From contig CAJUOO010000046.1 in the NCBI GenBank assembly GCA_910588535.1, positions 1-27,829 on the forward strand: a DNA stretch of 27,829 nt, written 5' to 3'. Positions 7,112 to 15,266 of the stretch are shown one piece after another (position 1 is the first letter of the stretch; every line of letters begins with the position of its first letter). Below the pieces are notes generated by a model. The model was not told the DNA's origin. It saw only the letters and a program-made list of their open reading frames with translations, and searched no databases. The translations under genes and the position numbers were made by a program. The DNA comes from an uncultured Lachnospiraceae bacterium (lineage in GTDB: Bacteria > Bacillota > Clostridia > Lachnospirales > Lachnospiraceae).

Positions 7112-9079
7112 ATGGATGCAGATAAGCGGCAGAGATATGAAAAAATCTCAACGGAGCTTACAAAATTAGTGGGAGGAAGAGAAAATATTCAGGGGGTCGC
7201 CCACTGTGCAACACGTCTTCGAATTGTTCTTAAGGACAATGATTTGGCGGATCTGAAGGCAATTGAGGATGTTGATCTCGCCAAGGGTGTATTTGTGGCG
7301 GGAGATCAAGTTCAGATTATATTTGGTGCAGGTCTTGTCAATGATGTCTATGAAGTGTTTGCAGAACAAAATAATATGAAAAATATGAGCCTGAGTGATT
7401 TAAAAACAGAGGCGAACAAGAAGATGAACCCACTTCAGAGAATTATCAAAGCCTTGTCTGATGTGTTTGTTGATATTATGCCGGGAATACTTGCTGCTGC
7501 GCTTTTGACAGGGCTTTCAGGCGTGCTTGGAAATCTGGATTTTGTGAAGGCGAGCGATACGTTGTATGGTATCAATCGTCTGATCAATATCTCATCGGGT
7601 GCTATTTTTGGTTTTCTTCCCCTTGCTGTCGCTTATAGTGCGTGTAAGAGATTTGGCGGAAGGCCGATATTGGGTATTGTGATGGGGTGTATTATGTTGA
7701 GTGATAGCCTTGCTAATGCTTACTCAGCTGCACAGGGTACTGTGGAAGTCACAACTTTACATATTTTTGGGTTGGGCGTACAGCTTGTAGGCTTTCAGGG
7801 TGGTATTATTGTGGCTCTTTTAATGGGCTTTGTGACAGCGAAGCTGGATCGATTTTTTGAGAAAAAGGTTCCAGAAGTGATTCGGCTGCTTTTGTCGCCA
7901 TTGCTTACTACTTTGGTTGGTGCATTGCTTTTGTTTACGGTTATTGGACCAGTGGGACGTGGTTTGTCCTCCGGCATCACTAATGCACTTGTCTGGATGA
8001 CTCAGAATCTGGGAGTAGTTGGATATGGTGTTTTTGCAGGACTTCAGCAGCTTGTGGTTATTACGGGACTTCATCATATTTTCGGCGCGATCGAGGCACA
8101 GCTTCTTGCTGATACCGGAAGAAATTTCTTAAATCCTTTGATGTCAGTTGCAATTATTGCACAGGGTGGTGCTGTTCTTGGTTATCTTGTGCTGCACAGA
8201 AAGAATGTAAAGGTGAGAGAGCTTTGTGTTCCAAGTTTTATCTCCGTGCTTTTCGGTATTACAGAGCCCGCTTTGTTTGGAATTAATTTAAGGTATCGCT
8301 TTCCGATTATTGGAGGATGTGTTGGAGGGGCTCTTGGTGGTATTATCGTGTACACAACCAATCTGGCAGCAGTGGGGTTTGGAACGACGGTGGTTCCGGG
8401 CATTGCACTGGCTGATCCAGCAGGAAATGGCTATGTGAATTATATTATTGCACATATTATAGCCATCGCTGGTGGATTTTTTGTGACATTGGTGCTTGGC
8501 AGATTTATGGATAAAGATTCAGCAGAACAAGATGTGGAAGGGAAATCTTTTTCTGAGGCGACAAGAGAAGAAGAAAAGGAGACATTGGGTACAAAGAAGA
8601 TTGTATTAGAACAAGTGGTGGATCAAGAGGTATTTTTCGGTTACACAGAGGGAAAACAGATTGTAATAGAAGAGGTAAAGGATGAAACCTTTGCCGGAAA
8701 GGTGCTGGGTGATGGCGTTGCGGTGATTCCAAGTGTCGGCAAAGTATATGCTCCGGCAGATGGGACGATCGTCAATATTTTTGAGACAAAACATGCCCTT
8801 TGTTTTGCAAGCAACCATGGGACAGAAATTCTTATTCACATCGGCGTGGATACTGTAAATCTTAAAGGAAAATATTTTACAGCACATGTTAAGGATGGGG
8901 ATATTGTAAAGAAGGGGCAGCTATTGATTACGTTTGATAAGGAACAGATTGAGAAGGCAGGGTATGACACAACAATTCCTATGATATTTACCGATCTTCC
9001 TGATGATAAGAGACTTATGAAGGCAGCGCCCGGACCGATGACAAAAAATACAGAAATAATTACTGTCAGTGTAGGATAG
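7112..9079 (+). CDS. PTS sugar transporter subunit EIIBCA (glucose superfamily, sucrose/trehalose/beta-glucoside type)
   Basis: A 655-residue membrane permease that imports a sugar and phosphorylates it with phosphate from HPr. EIIB spans residues 8-90 with the phosphocysteine C32 in GVAHCATRLR. EIIC spans about 110-465 with many membrane helices and the motifs HHIFGAIEAQLL, AQGGAVLGY and GITEPALFGINLRYRFP, which resemble sucrose/trehalose-type permeases. A charged linker leads to EIIA (about 525-655) with GDGVAVIPSVG, APADGT, and both conserved histidines, H561 in ETKHA and H576 in LIHIGVDTV. ATG 7112 is used because AAGGAAGG lies just upstream; the longer frame from 6923 would run back through the AraC gene. 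Substrate is uncertain because no glycosidase or kinase gene is adjacent. Confidence 0.93.
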   Translation: MDADKRQRYEKISTELTKLVGGRENIQGVAHCATRLRIVLKDNDLADLKAIEDVDLAKGVFVAGDQVQIIFGAGLVNDVYEVFAEQNNMKNMSLSDLKTEANKKMNPLQRIIKALSDVFVDIMPGILAAALLTGLSGVLGNLDFVKASDTLYGINRLINISSGAIFGFLPLAVAYSACKRFGGRPILGIVMGCIMLSDSLANAYSAAQGTVEVTTLHIFGLGVQLVGFQGGIIVALLMGFVTAKLDRFFEKKVPEVIRLLLSPLLTTLVGALLLFTVIGPVGRGLSSGITNALVWMTQNLGVVGYGVFAGLQQLVVITGLHHIFGAIEAQLLADTGRNFLNPLMSVAIIAQGGAVLGYLVLHRKNVKVRELCVPSFISVLFGITEPALFGINLRYRFPIIGGCVGGALGGIIVYTTNLAAVGFGTTVVPGIALADPAGNGYVNYIIAHIIAIAGGFFVTLVLGRFMDKDSAEQDVEGKSFSEATREEEKETLGTKKIVLEQVVDQEVFFGYTEGKQIVIEEVKDETFAGKVLGDGVAVIPSVGKVYAPADGTIVNIFETKHALCFASNHGTEILIHIGVDTVNLKGKYFTAHVKDGDIVKKGQLLITFDKEQIEKAGYDTTIPMIFTDLPDDKRLMKAAPGPMTKNTEIITVSVG

Positions 9080-9162
9080 GGATAGTTTTGTGAGTATGTG
9101 GGGGTAAGCAAAGCAGGGTAATAAGAAGGAAGTAAAAGTATTTTCAGACTCTCTTTGTATAG

Positions 9163-9184
9163 TATCACAGGCAGATCTGTGATA
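9163..9184. promoter_or_regulatory. Perfect 8-bp dyad before the HAD gene
   Basis: TATCACAG at 9163-9170 is mirrored by CTGTGATA at 9177-9184 with a 6-bp spacer. It lies between the PTS gene and the HAD phosphatase. It could be an operator or a short RNA hairpin; no T run follows, so it is not a typical terminator. Confidence 0.35.
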
Positions 9185-9216
9185 TGTACGAGTATAAGAA
9201 TGGTGTGGATAAAAAT

Positions 9217-10050
9217 ATGAGTGCAAGATTAATTTTTTTTGATATTGATGGAACCTTAGTCGCGGAACTTTCTAAGCCATCTGTACTGACAAGAGAAGCG
9301 ATAAAGAGGACGAGGGCAAAAGGGAATAAGGTTTTTCTGTCAACAGGAAGAAATACAGCAATTATTGGCGACGATATTCTTGCGATTGGATTTGATGGTA
9401 TGGTTGCCAGTGCAGGAGGATATGTGGAGGCAGAGGGGAAGGTGTTGTTTGACAATCTTCTCTCAGAAGAATTGATACAGGAGTGTCTGTCTGTGTTTCA
9501 TGCACAAGGGGTATATTGTCGGATAGAAAGTCCAGAGGGAATCTATACTGATCCGCAGATGGAACAGCTTTTAAAAACAGCGAAGACAGATAAAGCCAAT
9601 TCTGAGCTGATTCGTATGCAAAAGGAGATCGAGGCAGGAATTGATATTCGACCTTATATGGAATATCCGAGAAATGGCGCATATAAAATATGTTTTACAG
9701 CAACCAGTTTAAAGGCAGTGGAGGCAACCAAATATTTTTTGGGTGATCGATTTGAATACGTGGTGCATCCATATGGAGATGCTACTTCTTGCTTTAACGG
9801 TGAGATAATCAGAAAAGGGATTGACAAAGGAAAGGGAATGGAGCGTATCTGCCAGTATTATGGAGCAGATAGAAAAGATACCATAGCCTTTGGCGACAGC
9901 ATGAATGATTATGCAATGCTTGTCAGCGCGGGAGTAAGCATTGCCATGGGAAATGCCTGTGAGGAACTAAAGAGGATAGCTGATATAGTATGCGAAGGAG
10001 TGAAGGAGGATGGTGTATATTATCAGCTTGAAAGAATGAATTTGTTGTAG
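9217..10050 (+). CDS. Cof-type HAD-IIB family phosphatase
   Basis: A 277-residue cytoplasmic phosphatase of the haloacid dehalogenase superfamily, acting on sugar phosphates or similar small metabolites. Motif I is FFDIDGTL with the nucleophile D9 and general acid D11. Motif II is FLSTGRN. Motif III is the lysine region IDKGKGMERI, and motif IV is FGDSMNDYAML. The large cap between motifs II and III marks the IIB (Cof) class, and length is usual. I start at ATG 9217, which places the DxD motif at the family's normal distance; ATG 9184 is in frame and would add 11 residues. Neither start has a strong ribosome site. It lies about 140 bp behind EIIBCA in the same direction, so it may dephosphorylate the imported sugar; that is inference. 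Confidence 0.9.
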   Translation: MSARLIFFDIDGTLVAELSKPSVLTREAIKRTRAKGNKVFLSTGRNTAIIGDDILAIGFDGMVASAGGYVEAEGKVLFDNLLSEELIQECLSVFHAQGVYCRIESPEGIYTDPQMEQLLKTAKTDKANSELIRMQKEIEAGIDIRPYMEYPRNGAYKICFTATSLKAVEATKYFLGDRFEYVVHPYGDATSCFNGEIIRKGIDKGKGMERICQYYGADRKDTIAFGDSMNDYAMLVSAGVSIAMGNACEELKRIADIVCEGVKEDGVYYQLERMNLL

Positions 10051-10067
10051 ACAATTCATATCCTGAG

Positions 10068-10096
10068 TTGACAAATATTTGCTAGAGTGTTATATT
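10068..10096 (+). promoter_or_regulatory. Strong sigma-A promoter for ptsH-ptsI
   Basis: Perfect -35 TTGACA at 10068-10073, 17-bp spacer, TATATT -10 at 10091-10096. It is followed by a long leader of more than 200 nt before the HPr start. Confidence 0.75.
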
Positions 10097-10126
10097 AATA
10101 GTAGTTTATAGTGTGTAACTCATCTG

Positions 10127-10173
10127 AGGCATTAACTATACATGACAGGATATGTTTGTGTGTGTTAATGCCT
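10127..10173 (+). promoter_or_regulatory. 10-bp stem in the ptsH leader
   Basis: AGGCATTAAC at 10127-10136 is mirrored by GTTAATGCCT at 10164-10173, leaving a 27-nt loop. It lies in the transcribed leader between promoter and HPr. TATAAT at 10180-10185 right behind it could be a second -10. No T run makes it a plain terminator. I recognise no known riboswitch or RAT antiterminator site. Confidence 0.4.
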
Positions 10174-10324
10174 TTAGTATATAATATCAGACTGGTCAGG
10201 CTGTTATATGATAAGGCTGCATTATGGCAGATCTTGGCACGAAAAGGGGGTGTGCAGGGATAGTACCGGGCAGTTGATTATATGGGATGAGGAAGAAAGT
10301 TATCTAGGAGAAAGGAGAAATAAA

Positions 10325-10582
10325 ATGAAAAAGTTCAGTTACACAGTTAAGGATGAGGTGGGAATTCACGCAAGGCCAGCAGGGCTTCTGGTGAAGGAGG
10401 CAAAGAAGTATTCCAGCAAGGTGACGATTCACAAGGAAGGAAAATCAGCAGATGCAGGGAAGCTCATGGCTGTTATGGCTCTGGGCGTAAAGTGTGGACA
10501 GACCGTCGATGTGGAGATCGAGGGAGAGGATGAGGACACAGCATTTGAGGCGCTGAAGGGATTCTTTGAGAGCAATTTATAG
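10325..10582 (+). CDS. ptsH: Phosphocarrier protein HPr
   Basis: An 85-residue cytoplasmic phosphocarrier that takes phosphate from enzyme I and hands it to the EIIA domains. The active site is GIHARPAG with H15, and length is standard. Aligned on B. subtilis HPr, the regulatory Ser46 is replaced by lysine (KSADAGKLMAVMALG has K46 after G45). HPr kinase control at this residue is therefore not possible. ATG 10325 is preceded by AGGAGAAA at good spacing; an upstream in-frame extension to 10208 lacks family similarity. It is followed 39 bp later by enzyme I in the same direction. Confidence 0.95.
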   Translation: MKKFSYTVKDEVGIHARPAGLLVKEAKKYSSKVTIHKEGKSADAGKLMAVMALGVKCGQTVDVEIEGEDEDTAFEALKGFFESNL

Positions 10583-10621
10583 ATAATAGAACATCACAGG
10601 GGAATGAGGAGGCAGAAGGAT

Positions 10622-12253
10622 ATGTTACAGTTTTCGGGAAAGTCTGTGTACAAGGGAATTGTGCTGGGACCAGTGACAGTATTCGGAAAGCAGGACGATC
10701 CAATACGGCGAAAGAAGATCGAGGATGCGGATGTCGAGATTGAGAGAGTGCGTGCTGCCAATGAACAGGCAAAGGAGCAACTTCAGAAGCTGTATGACAA
10801 GGCGCTGAAGGAAGTTGGGGAGTCTCATGCCGCCATATTTGAAGTACATCAGATGATGCTTGATGACGATGATTATTTAGATTCCATACATAATATGATT
10901 CAGACAGAGCTTGTTAATGCAGAGTACGCAGTTGCGGTTACAGGAGATAATTTCTCAAAAATGTTTGCCGAGATGGATGATGAGTATTTTAAGGCGAGAT
11001 CTGCAGATGTGAAGGATATTTCCAACCGTCTTGTCCGCATCTTGGAGGGCAAGGAGGAGAGCAGTCTGTCTTCTGATAAGCCATCTATTATTGTGGCTGA
11101 TGATTTAAGTCCAAGTGAGACAGTGCAGATGGATAAGAAGAAGATCCTCGCTTTTGTGACGGTGCACGGCTCTACAAACTCTCATACGGCTATACTTGCC
11201 CGCATGATGAATATTCCGGCGCTGATTGGTGTCCCTCTGAATCTGGATGAGATTCACAATGGCATGATGGCAGTTGTGGATGGCTTTGAAGGACAGGTAA
11301 TCTTTGAACCGGATGAGGCTCTGTGTGATAAAGTAAAGGATCGCATGGAGGAGGAGCGCGAGAAGCTTAAGCTGTTGGAAAGCTTAAAAGGAAAGGAAAA
11401 TGTAACACTTGACGGGAAAAAGATCAATATCTATGCGAATATTGGAAGCGTGGGAGATATAGGATATGTTCTCGAAAATGATGCGGGAGGAATCGGTCTG
11501 TTCCGCAGTGAATTTTTGTATCTTGGAAGAGATAATTTCCCCACGGAGGAGGAGCAGTTTCTTGCATATAAGCAGGTAGCACAGATGATGGCGGACAAAA
11601 AGGTTATTATCCGCACGCTGGATATTGGCGCAGATAAGCAGGTGGATTATTTTAATCTTGGATCGGAGGATAATCCAGCTATGGGGTATCGTGCCATCCG
11701 CATCTGCTTAAAGCAGCCAGATATCTTTAAGACACAGCTTCGTGCTCTGCTTCGTGCTGCTTCCTATGGAAATATTGCGATTATGTATCCGATGATCACA
11801 TCCACATGGGAGGTGGAGCGGATCTATGAGATTGTGGATGAGGTAAAGCAAGAATTAGATAACCTTCAAGTTCCGTACAGGCTGCCAGAGCAGGGGATTA
11901 TGATAGAGACACCAGCTGCTGTTATGATGAGCGATGAGCTTGCACAGATGGTAGATTTCTTCAGTATTGGTACCAATGATCTGACACAGTACACGCTTGC
12001 GATTGACAGACAGAATGAGAAACTGGATGATTTCTATAATCCTCATCACAAGGCGATTCTTAGGATGATCCAGATGGTGGTTGACAGTGCACACAAATAT
12101 GAAAAATGGGCGGGCATTTGCGGTGAGCTGGGAGCGGATCCGGAGCTTACAGAGGAATTTGTGCGCATGGGAGTGGATGAATTGTCCGTCGCTCCATCCA
12201 TGGTATTAAAGCTGCGAAAGATTATCAGAGAGCTGGATACCTCGAAGAGCTAA
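10622..12253 (+). CDS. ptsI: PTS enzyme I, phosphoenolpyruvate-protein phosphotransferase
   Basis: A 543-residue cytoplasmic enzyme that phosphorylates HPr with PEP, the first step of the PTS. The N-terminal HPr-binding and swivelling domain carries the phosphohistidine H188 in GSTNSHTAILARMMNIPAL. The C-terminal PEP-binding barrel shows GIGLFRSEFLYLGR, RTLDIGADK, NPAMGYRAIR and IGTNDLTQYTLAIDRQN, with the catalytic C500 in WAGICGELGAD. The ATG at 10622 has GAGGAGG nine bases upstream; a further in-frame ATG at 10604 sits before that site. Operon with ptsH, closed by a terminator at 12272. Confidence 0.96.
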   Translation: MLQFSGKSVYKGIVLGPVTVFGKQDDPIRRKKIEDADVEIERVRAANEQAKEQLQKLYDKALKEVGESHAAIFEVHQMMLDDDDYLDSIHNMIQTELVNAEYAVAVTGDNFSKMFAEMDDEYFKARSADVKDISNRLVRILEGKEESSLSSDKPSIIVADDLSPSETVQMDKKKILAFVTVHGSTNSHTAILARMMNIPALIGVPLNLDEIHNGMMAVVDGFEGQVIFEPDEALCDKVKDRMEEEREKLKLLESLKGKENVTLDGKKINIYANIGSVGDIGYVLENDAGGIGLFRSEFLYLGRDNFPTEEEQFLAYKQVAQMMADKKVIIRTLDIGADKQVDYFNLGSEDNPAMGYRAIRICLKQPDIFKTQLRALLRAASYGNIAIMYPMITSTWEVERIYEIVDEVKQELDNLQVPYRLPEQGIMIETPAAVMMSDELAQMVDFFSIGTNDLTQYTLAIDRQNEKLDDFYNPHHKAILRMIQMVVDSAHKYEKWAGICGELGADPELTEEFVRMGVDELSVAPSMVLKLRKIIRELDTSKS

Positions 12254-12271
12254 ATATAATACTTATCAATA

Positions 12272-12315
12272 GGCCGCTGACAGAAAGAAGCAATCTGGGC
12301 AGCGGTCCATTTTTG
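12272..12315 (+). terminator. Rho-independent terminator after ptsI
   Basis: GGCCGCTG at 12272-12279 pairs with CAGCGGTCC at 12300-12308 (one G-T pair) and is followed by ATTTTT. It lies 18 bp past the ptsI stop. Confidence 0.75.
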
Positions 12316-12468
12316 TCTGTTATTTCATAGTCGAAAATATTAGATTTCCGGCGCGTGTTATCGCAGTAAACTACTCTGACATGAAGGATTTATATGAAAT
12401 GATTATAAGACAAGATGTATGGAAGTCAAAGAGTATCTTAGAACTGGGTTTTGACAGGAGTTTGGTAG

Positions 12469-12969
12469 ATGGCAGAAGGAAAAGAACAAGATATAACACA
12501 GGTGCTTTCTCAGCTTGTGGTTTATTATGTGGAAGAGATCAAGGAAATCTTGTCCTCTGAGGTGTGGGAAAGCATTTTTTTAAATTGTACAAAGAATGAA
12601 ATTTTAGTCTTTTGGCTGCTTTATCGTGAGGGTGAGGTTAATATGACGGAGCTGGCGGATTATATTCATGTTCCACTTAACACGGCTTCTGGTATAGTGA
12701 GCCGGATGGAGAAAAGTGGCCTGCTTGTGAGGATGCGTTCAAAAGAGGATAAGAGAGTTGTATATGTTACCTTCAGCGAGAGGGGAAGAGCACAGTTTGA
12801 GGCTTTGATAGGTGAGCTGTATAATTATGGCATTCAGGTGGCAAGTGCTTTTTCTCAGGAGGAGATAGGACTTTTCTGCAGGATGACAGCAAAGGTGATA
12901 GAGGTGTTAAGACAAGAGAACAAGAGAGATAGGCCATCCAAAAAAGTGAGAAAGATTGTGATTGAGTAG
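12469..12969 (+). CDS. MarR-family transcriptional regulator
   Basis: A 166-residue winged-helix repressor-type protein. The family core is visible as TKNEILVFWLL, the recognition helices MTELADYIHVPLNTASGIVSRMEKSGLL, written here in parts as MTELADYIHV and NTASGIVSRMEKSGLL, and the wing MRSKEDKRVVYVTFSERG. Flanking helices would form the dimer interface. The start has GGAG in TTGACAGGAGTTTGG upstream. It precedes a chemoreceptor gene by 200 bp, a gap that holds that gene's own promoter. The ligand and targets cannot be read; autoregulation or control of the downstream MCP/ArsA genes is only a suggestion. Confidence 0.9.
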   Translation: MAEGKEQDITQVLSQLVVYYVEEIKEILSSEVWESIFLNCTKNEILVFWLLYREGEVNMTELADYIHVPLNTASGIVSRMEKSGLLVRMRSKEDKRVVYVTFSERGRAQFEALIGELYNYGIQVASAFSQEEIGLFCRMTAKVIEVLRQENKRDRPSKKVRKIVIE

Positions 12970-13039
12970 AAAATAGTTGAAAGAATTGTGAGATGTCTAC
13001 AATCTAAAAAGGTATATAATCTATTTATTAACAAAATAT

Positions 13040-13068
13040 TTTACAAATATTATGAAATGAGCTATACT
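13040..13068 (+). promoter_or_regulatory. Sigma-A type promoter for the chemoreceptor gene
   Basis: TTTACA at 13040-13045, 17-bp spacer, TATACT at 13063-13068. A second TATAAT at 13015-13020 lacks a good -35. I see no SigD-type motility promoter. Confidence 0.5.
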
Positions 13069-13169
13069 ATAACTAAGAGGAAAGAGGTGAGAAGACTGGT
13101 AGAATCGCTTATCTAAAATATGGGGTAGAAAGAGCGATAGAAAAAGAGCAGGAAAAGGAGACAGGGGTT

Positions 13170-15134
13170 ATGAAAAATTGGCAAAAAAGCATTAAATCGA
13201 AATTAATTGTGATAATATTATGTGTCATTGTTGTTATTACATCAATCACCTTGTTGGTGTCCTCGTTTCTTAATTATCGGACGACGGTCGACACATTAAA
13301 GAATACTATGTCTGAGGTGGCAGAGATTGCCGCTGGCAGAATACAGGAAGAGATTGATGGGGATAAACGACTTATTTATATGCTTTCTCAGAATCCTATT
13401 ATTTCTGATACCTCAAAAACGGTGGAGGAGAAATTTGCAGAATTAAAAAAAGAAGCTGAGATACAAGGTTTTACACAGTATGGTATGACAGATAAGAACG
13501 GTTTTACCAGCGAGAATGGAAAGGATGTTTCCAATTCTGCTTATTTTCAATTCTGTAAGACAAATAAGCGAAGTTATGTCTCAGAGCCAATTATTACGGG
13601 GGCAGATAGTGCGCTTATGATGCTGGCAGCGCCTATTATGGTGGATGGATCGTTTGAAGGTGTAGTTTTTTTCTGTAAGGATGCATCTGCGTTAAGTGAT
13701 GTAGTGGCGGATATTAAGGTGGGGGAGCATGGTACCACAAGTATCCTTAATAAGATGGGGGAGACGATCGCCTATCCAGATTATCAATTGGTATTAAGTA
13801 AATACAATGTTCAGGAAGAGGCGAAGACAAATAAGAAATTAAAAAATCTGGCTAACATAGAAGCAGATATGGTTGCCGGCAATAAAGGTGTAAAAAAATA
13901 TACCTATGGGGGAAAGACCAAGTATATGGCGTACACTCCAATTGCAAACAGTGATGGGTGGAGCATAGGAATCTCTGTGGTTCAGTCTGAGTTTACAGGA
14001 AATATGATACAGGCCATTCTTTGTAATATTATAATTTCTATTATAATAGCTACTATTATGATTGTTATCACTATTCGTATTTCCACGCAGATTGCGGAGG
14101 CGATAAAGAAGTGTGCCGATCGACTTGTTCTTCTCTCTCAGGGTGATCTACATACCAGTGTTCCAGAATTGAACACACAGGATGAAACGGCGATATTGCG
14201 CGAAGCCATGATTGAGATGATCGAGAATCTGAATCAGAATATTACTGATATTTCTGGACATTTACAGCAGCTTGCAGAGGGGAATGTCAGCATAAAGGTG
14301 ACACGGGATTATATAGGAGATTATAAGCCGTTGGAGGATTCGATGAAGAGGATTATTGAGTCCTTGGCGAGCAGTATGAGAAAGATTGGAGACAATGCAG
14401 AACATGTGGCAGATAGTTCCAGCCATGTCTCTGACGGAGCACAAAACCTGCTTCAGGGTGCGGTGGAGCAATCAGCGGCTGTGGAGGAATTGGTTGCGAC
14501 AGTCAGCGAGGTAAATGGGCAGATTGAAAACAATACAAATTATGCGAAGCAGGCGAATGAGAAGACGATGGAAGTCGGAAAGGATATCGAGCTTAGCAAT
14601 GAACAGATGAAGCTTATGGTGCAGGCGATGGAGGATATTAGCCATAGCTCCGATGAGATTAAAAAGATTATTGATACAATCGAAGATATTGCTTCTCAGA
14701 CAAATCTCCTTTCTCTTAATGCCTCTATAGAGGCGGCAAGAGCGGGAGAGGCAGGCAGAGGTTTTACCGTTGTGGCGAGTCAGGTTGGCAACTTGGCAGG
14801 AGAGAGTGCAAAGGCATCACAGAGTTCAAAGAATTTAATAGAAAAATCTCTGGAAGCAGTGGAGCGAGGGATGGATGTTGCAAATAAAACGGCACAGATG
14901 CTGCAGGCTTCTGTGAATAAAGCAAAGGCAGCAGCAGATATTGTGGAAAATATCTATGAGGCATCTGCGATGCAGAAGGAGGCTATGAGCCAGATCTCCG
15001 CCGCGATCGGGCAGATAGCAGATATTGTAGATCAGAATTCTAATATGGCAGAGACAAGTGCATCTTCGAGTGAAGAATTATCTAATCTGGCACAGGATCT
15101 GAAAGAATTGGTGGGGAGATTTAAGCTGGATTGA
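13170..15134 (+). CDS. Methyl-accepting chemotaxis protein
   Basis: A 654-residue membrane chemoreceptor. The order is: transmembrane helix at about 11-34, a Cache-type extracellular sensor (about 35-275, with YSEP-like and NKMGETIAYPDY stretches), a second helix about 278-300 (NIIISIIIATIMIVITI), HAMP about 301-355, a second HAMP-like linker, then the coiled-coil signalling domain. The hairpin tip is IASQTNLLSLNASIEAARAG near residue 510, the conserved CheA/CheW contact. The stretch FTVVASQVGNLAGESA is a variant of the usual FAVVADEVRKLAEQS. There is no C-terminal CheR-binding pentapeptide. ATG 13170 has GGAG and AGGGG upstream. No other chemotaxis genes are nearby. Confidence 0.93.
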   Translation: MKNWQKSIKSKLIVIILCVIVVITSITLLVSSFLNYRTTVDTLKNTMSEVAEIAAGRIQEEIDGDKRLIYMLSQNPIISDTSKTVEEKFAELKKEAEIQGFTQYGMTDKNGFTSENGKDVSNSAYFQFCKTNKRSYVSEPIITGADSALMMLAAPIMVDGSFEGVVFFCKDASALSDVVADIKVGEHGTTSILNKMGETIAYPDYQLVLSKYNVQEEAKTNKKLKNLANIEADMVAGNKGVKKYTYGGKTKYMAYTPIANSDGWSIGISVVQSEFTGNMIQAILCNIIISIIIATIMIVITIRISTQIAEAIKKCADRLVLLSQGDLHTSVPELNTQDETAILREAMIEMIENLNQNITDISGHLQQLAEGNVSIKVTRDYIGDYKPLEDSMKRIIESLASSMRKIGDNAEHVADSSSHVSDGAQNLLQGAVEQSAAVEELVATVSEVNGQIENNTNYAKQANEKTMEVGKDIELSNEQMKLMVQAMEDISHSSDEIKKIIDTIEDIASQTNLLSLNASIEAARAGEAGRGFTVVASQVGNLAGESAKASQSSKNLIEKSLEAVERGMDVANKTAQMLQASVNKAKAAADIVENIYEASAMQKEAMSQISAAIGQIADIVDQNSNMAETSASSSEELSNLAQDLKELVGRFKLD

Positions 15135-15143
15135 TGGCAAGAT

Positions 15144-15170
15144 AGGGCAGCTATGTTCTATAGTTGCCCT
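15144..15170 (+). terminator. Strong hairpin after the chemoreceptor gene
   Basis: AGGGCAGCTAT at 15144-15154 pairs with ATAGTTGCCCT at 15160-15170 (11 bp with one G-T pair, 5-nt loop). No T run follows, so termination would be imperfect and read-through into the ArsA genes is possible. Confidence 0.45.
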
Positions 15171-15266
15171 GCTGTAGATATAATACTTCGACGATAGAAT
15201 TATTCTTTAAAAGAATTATTTTGACAGATATGTGATATAAATAGTAGAAGCGAAGGAGGACTTGTG

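Noticed and set aside
15221..15249. TTGACA as promoter of the first ArsA-like gene
   Set aside because: No acceptable -10 lies 16-18 bp downstream, and the start codon would follow too closely.
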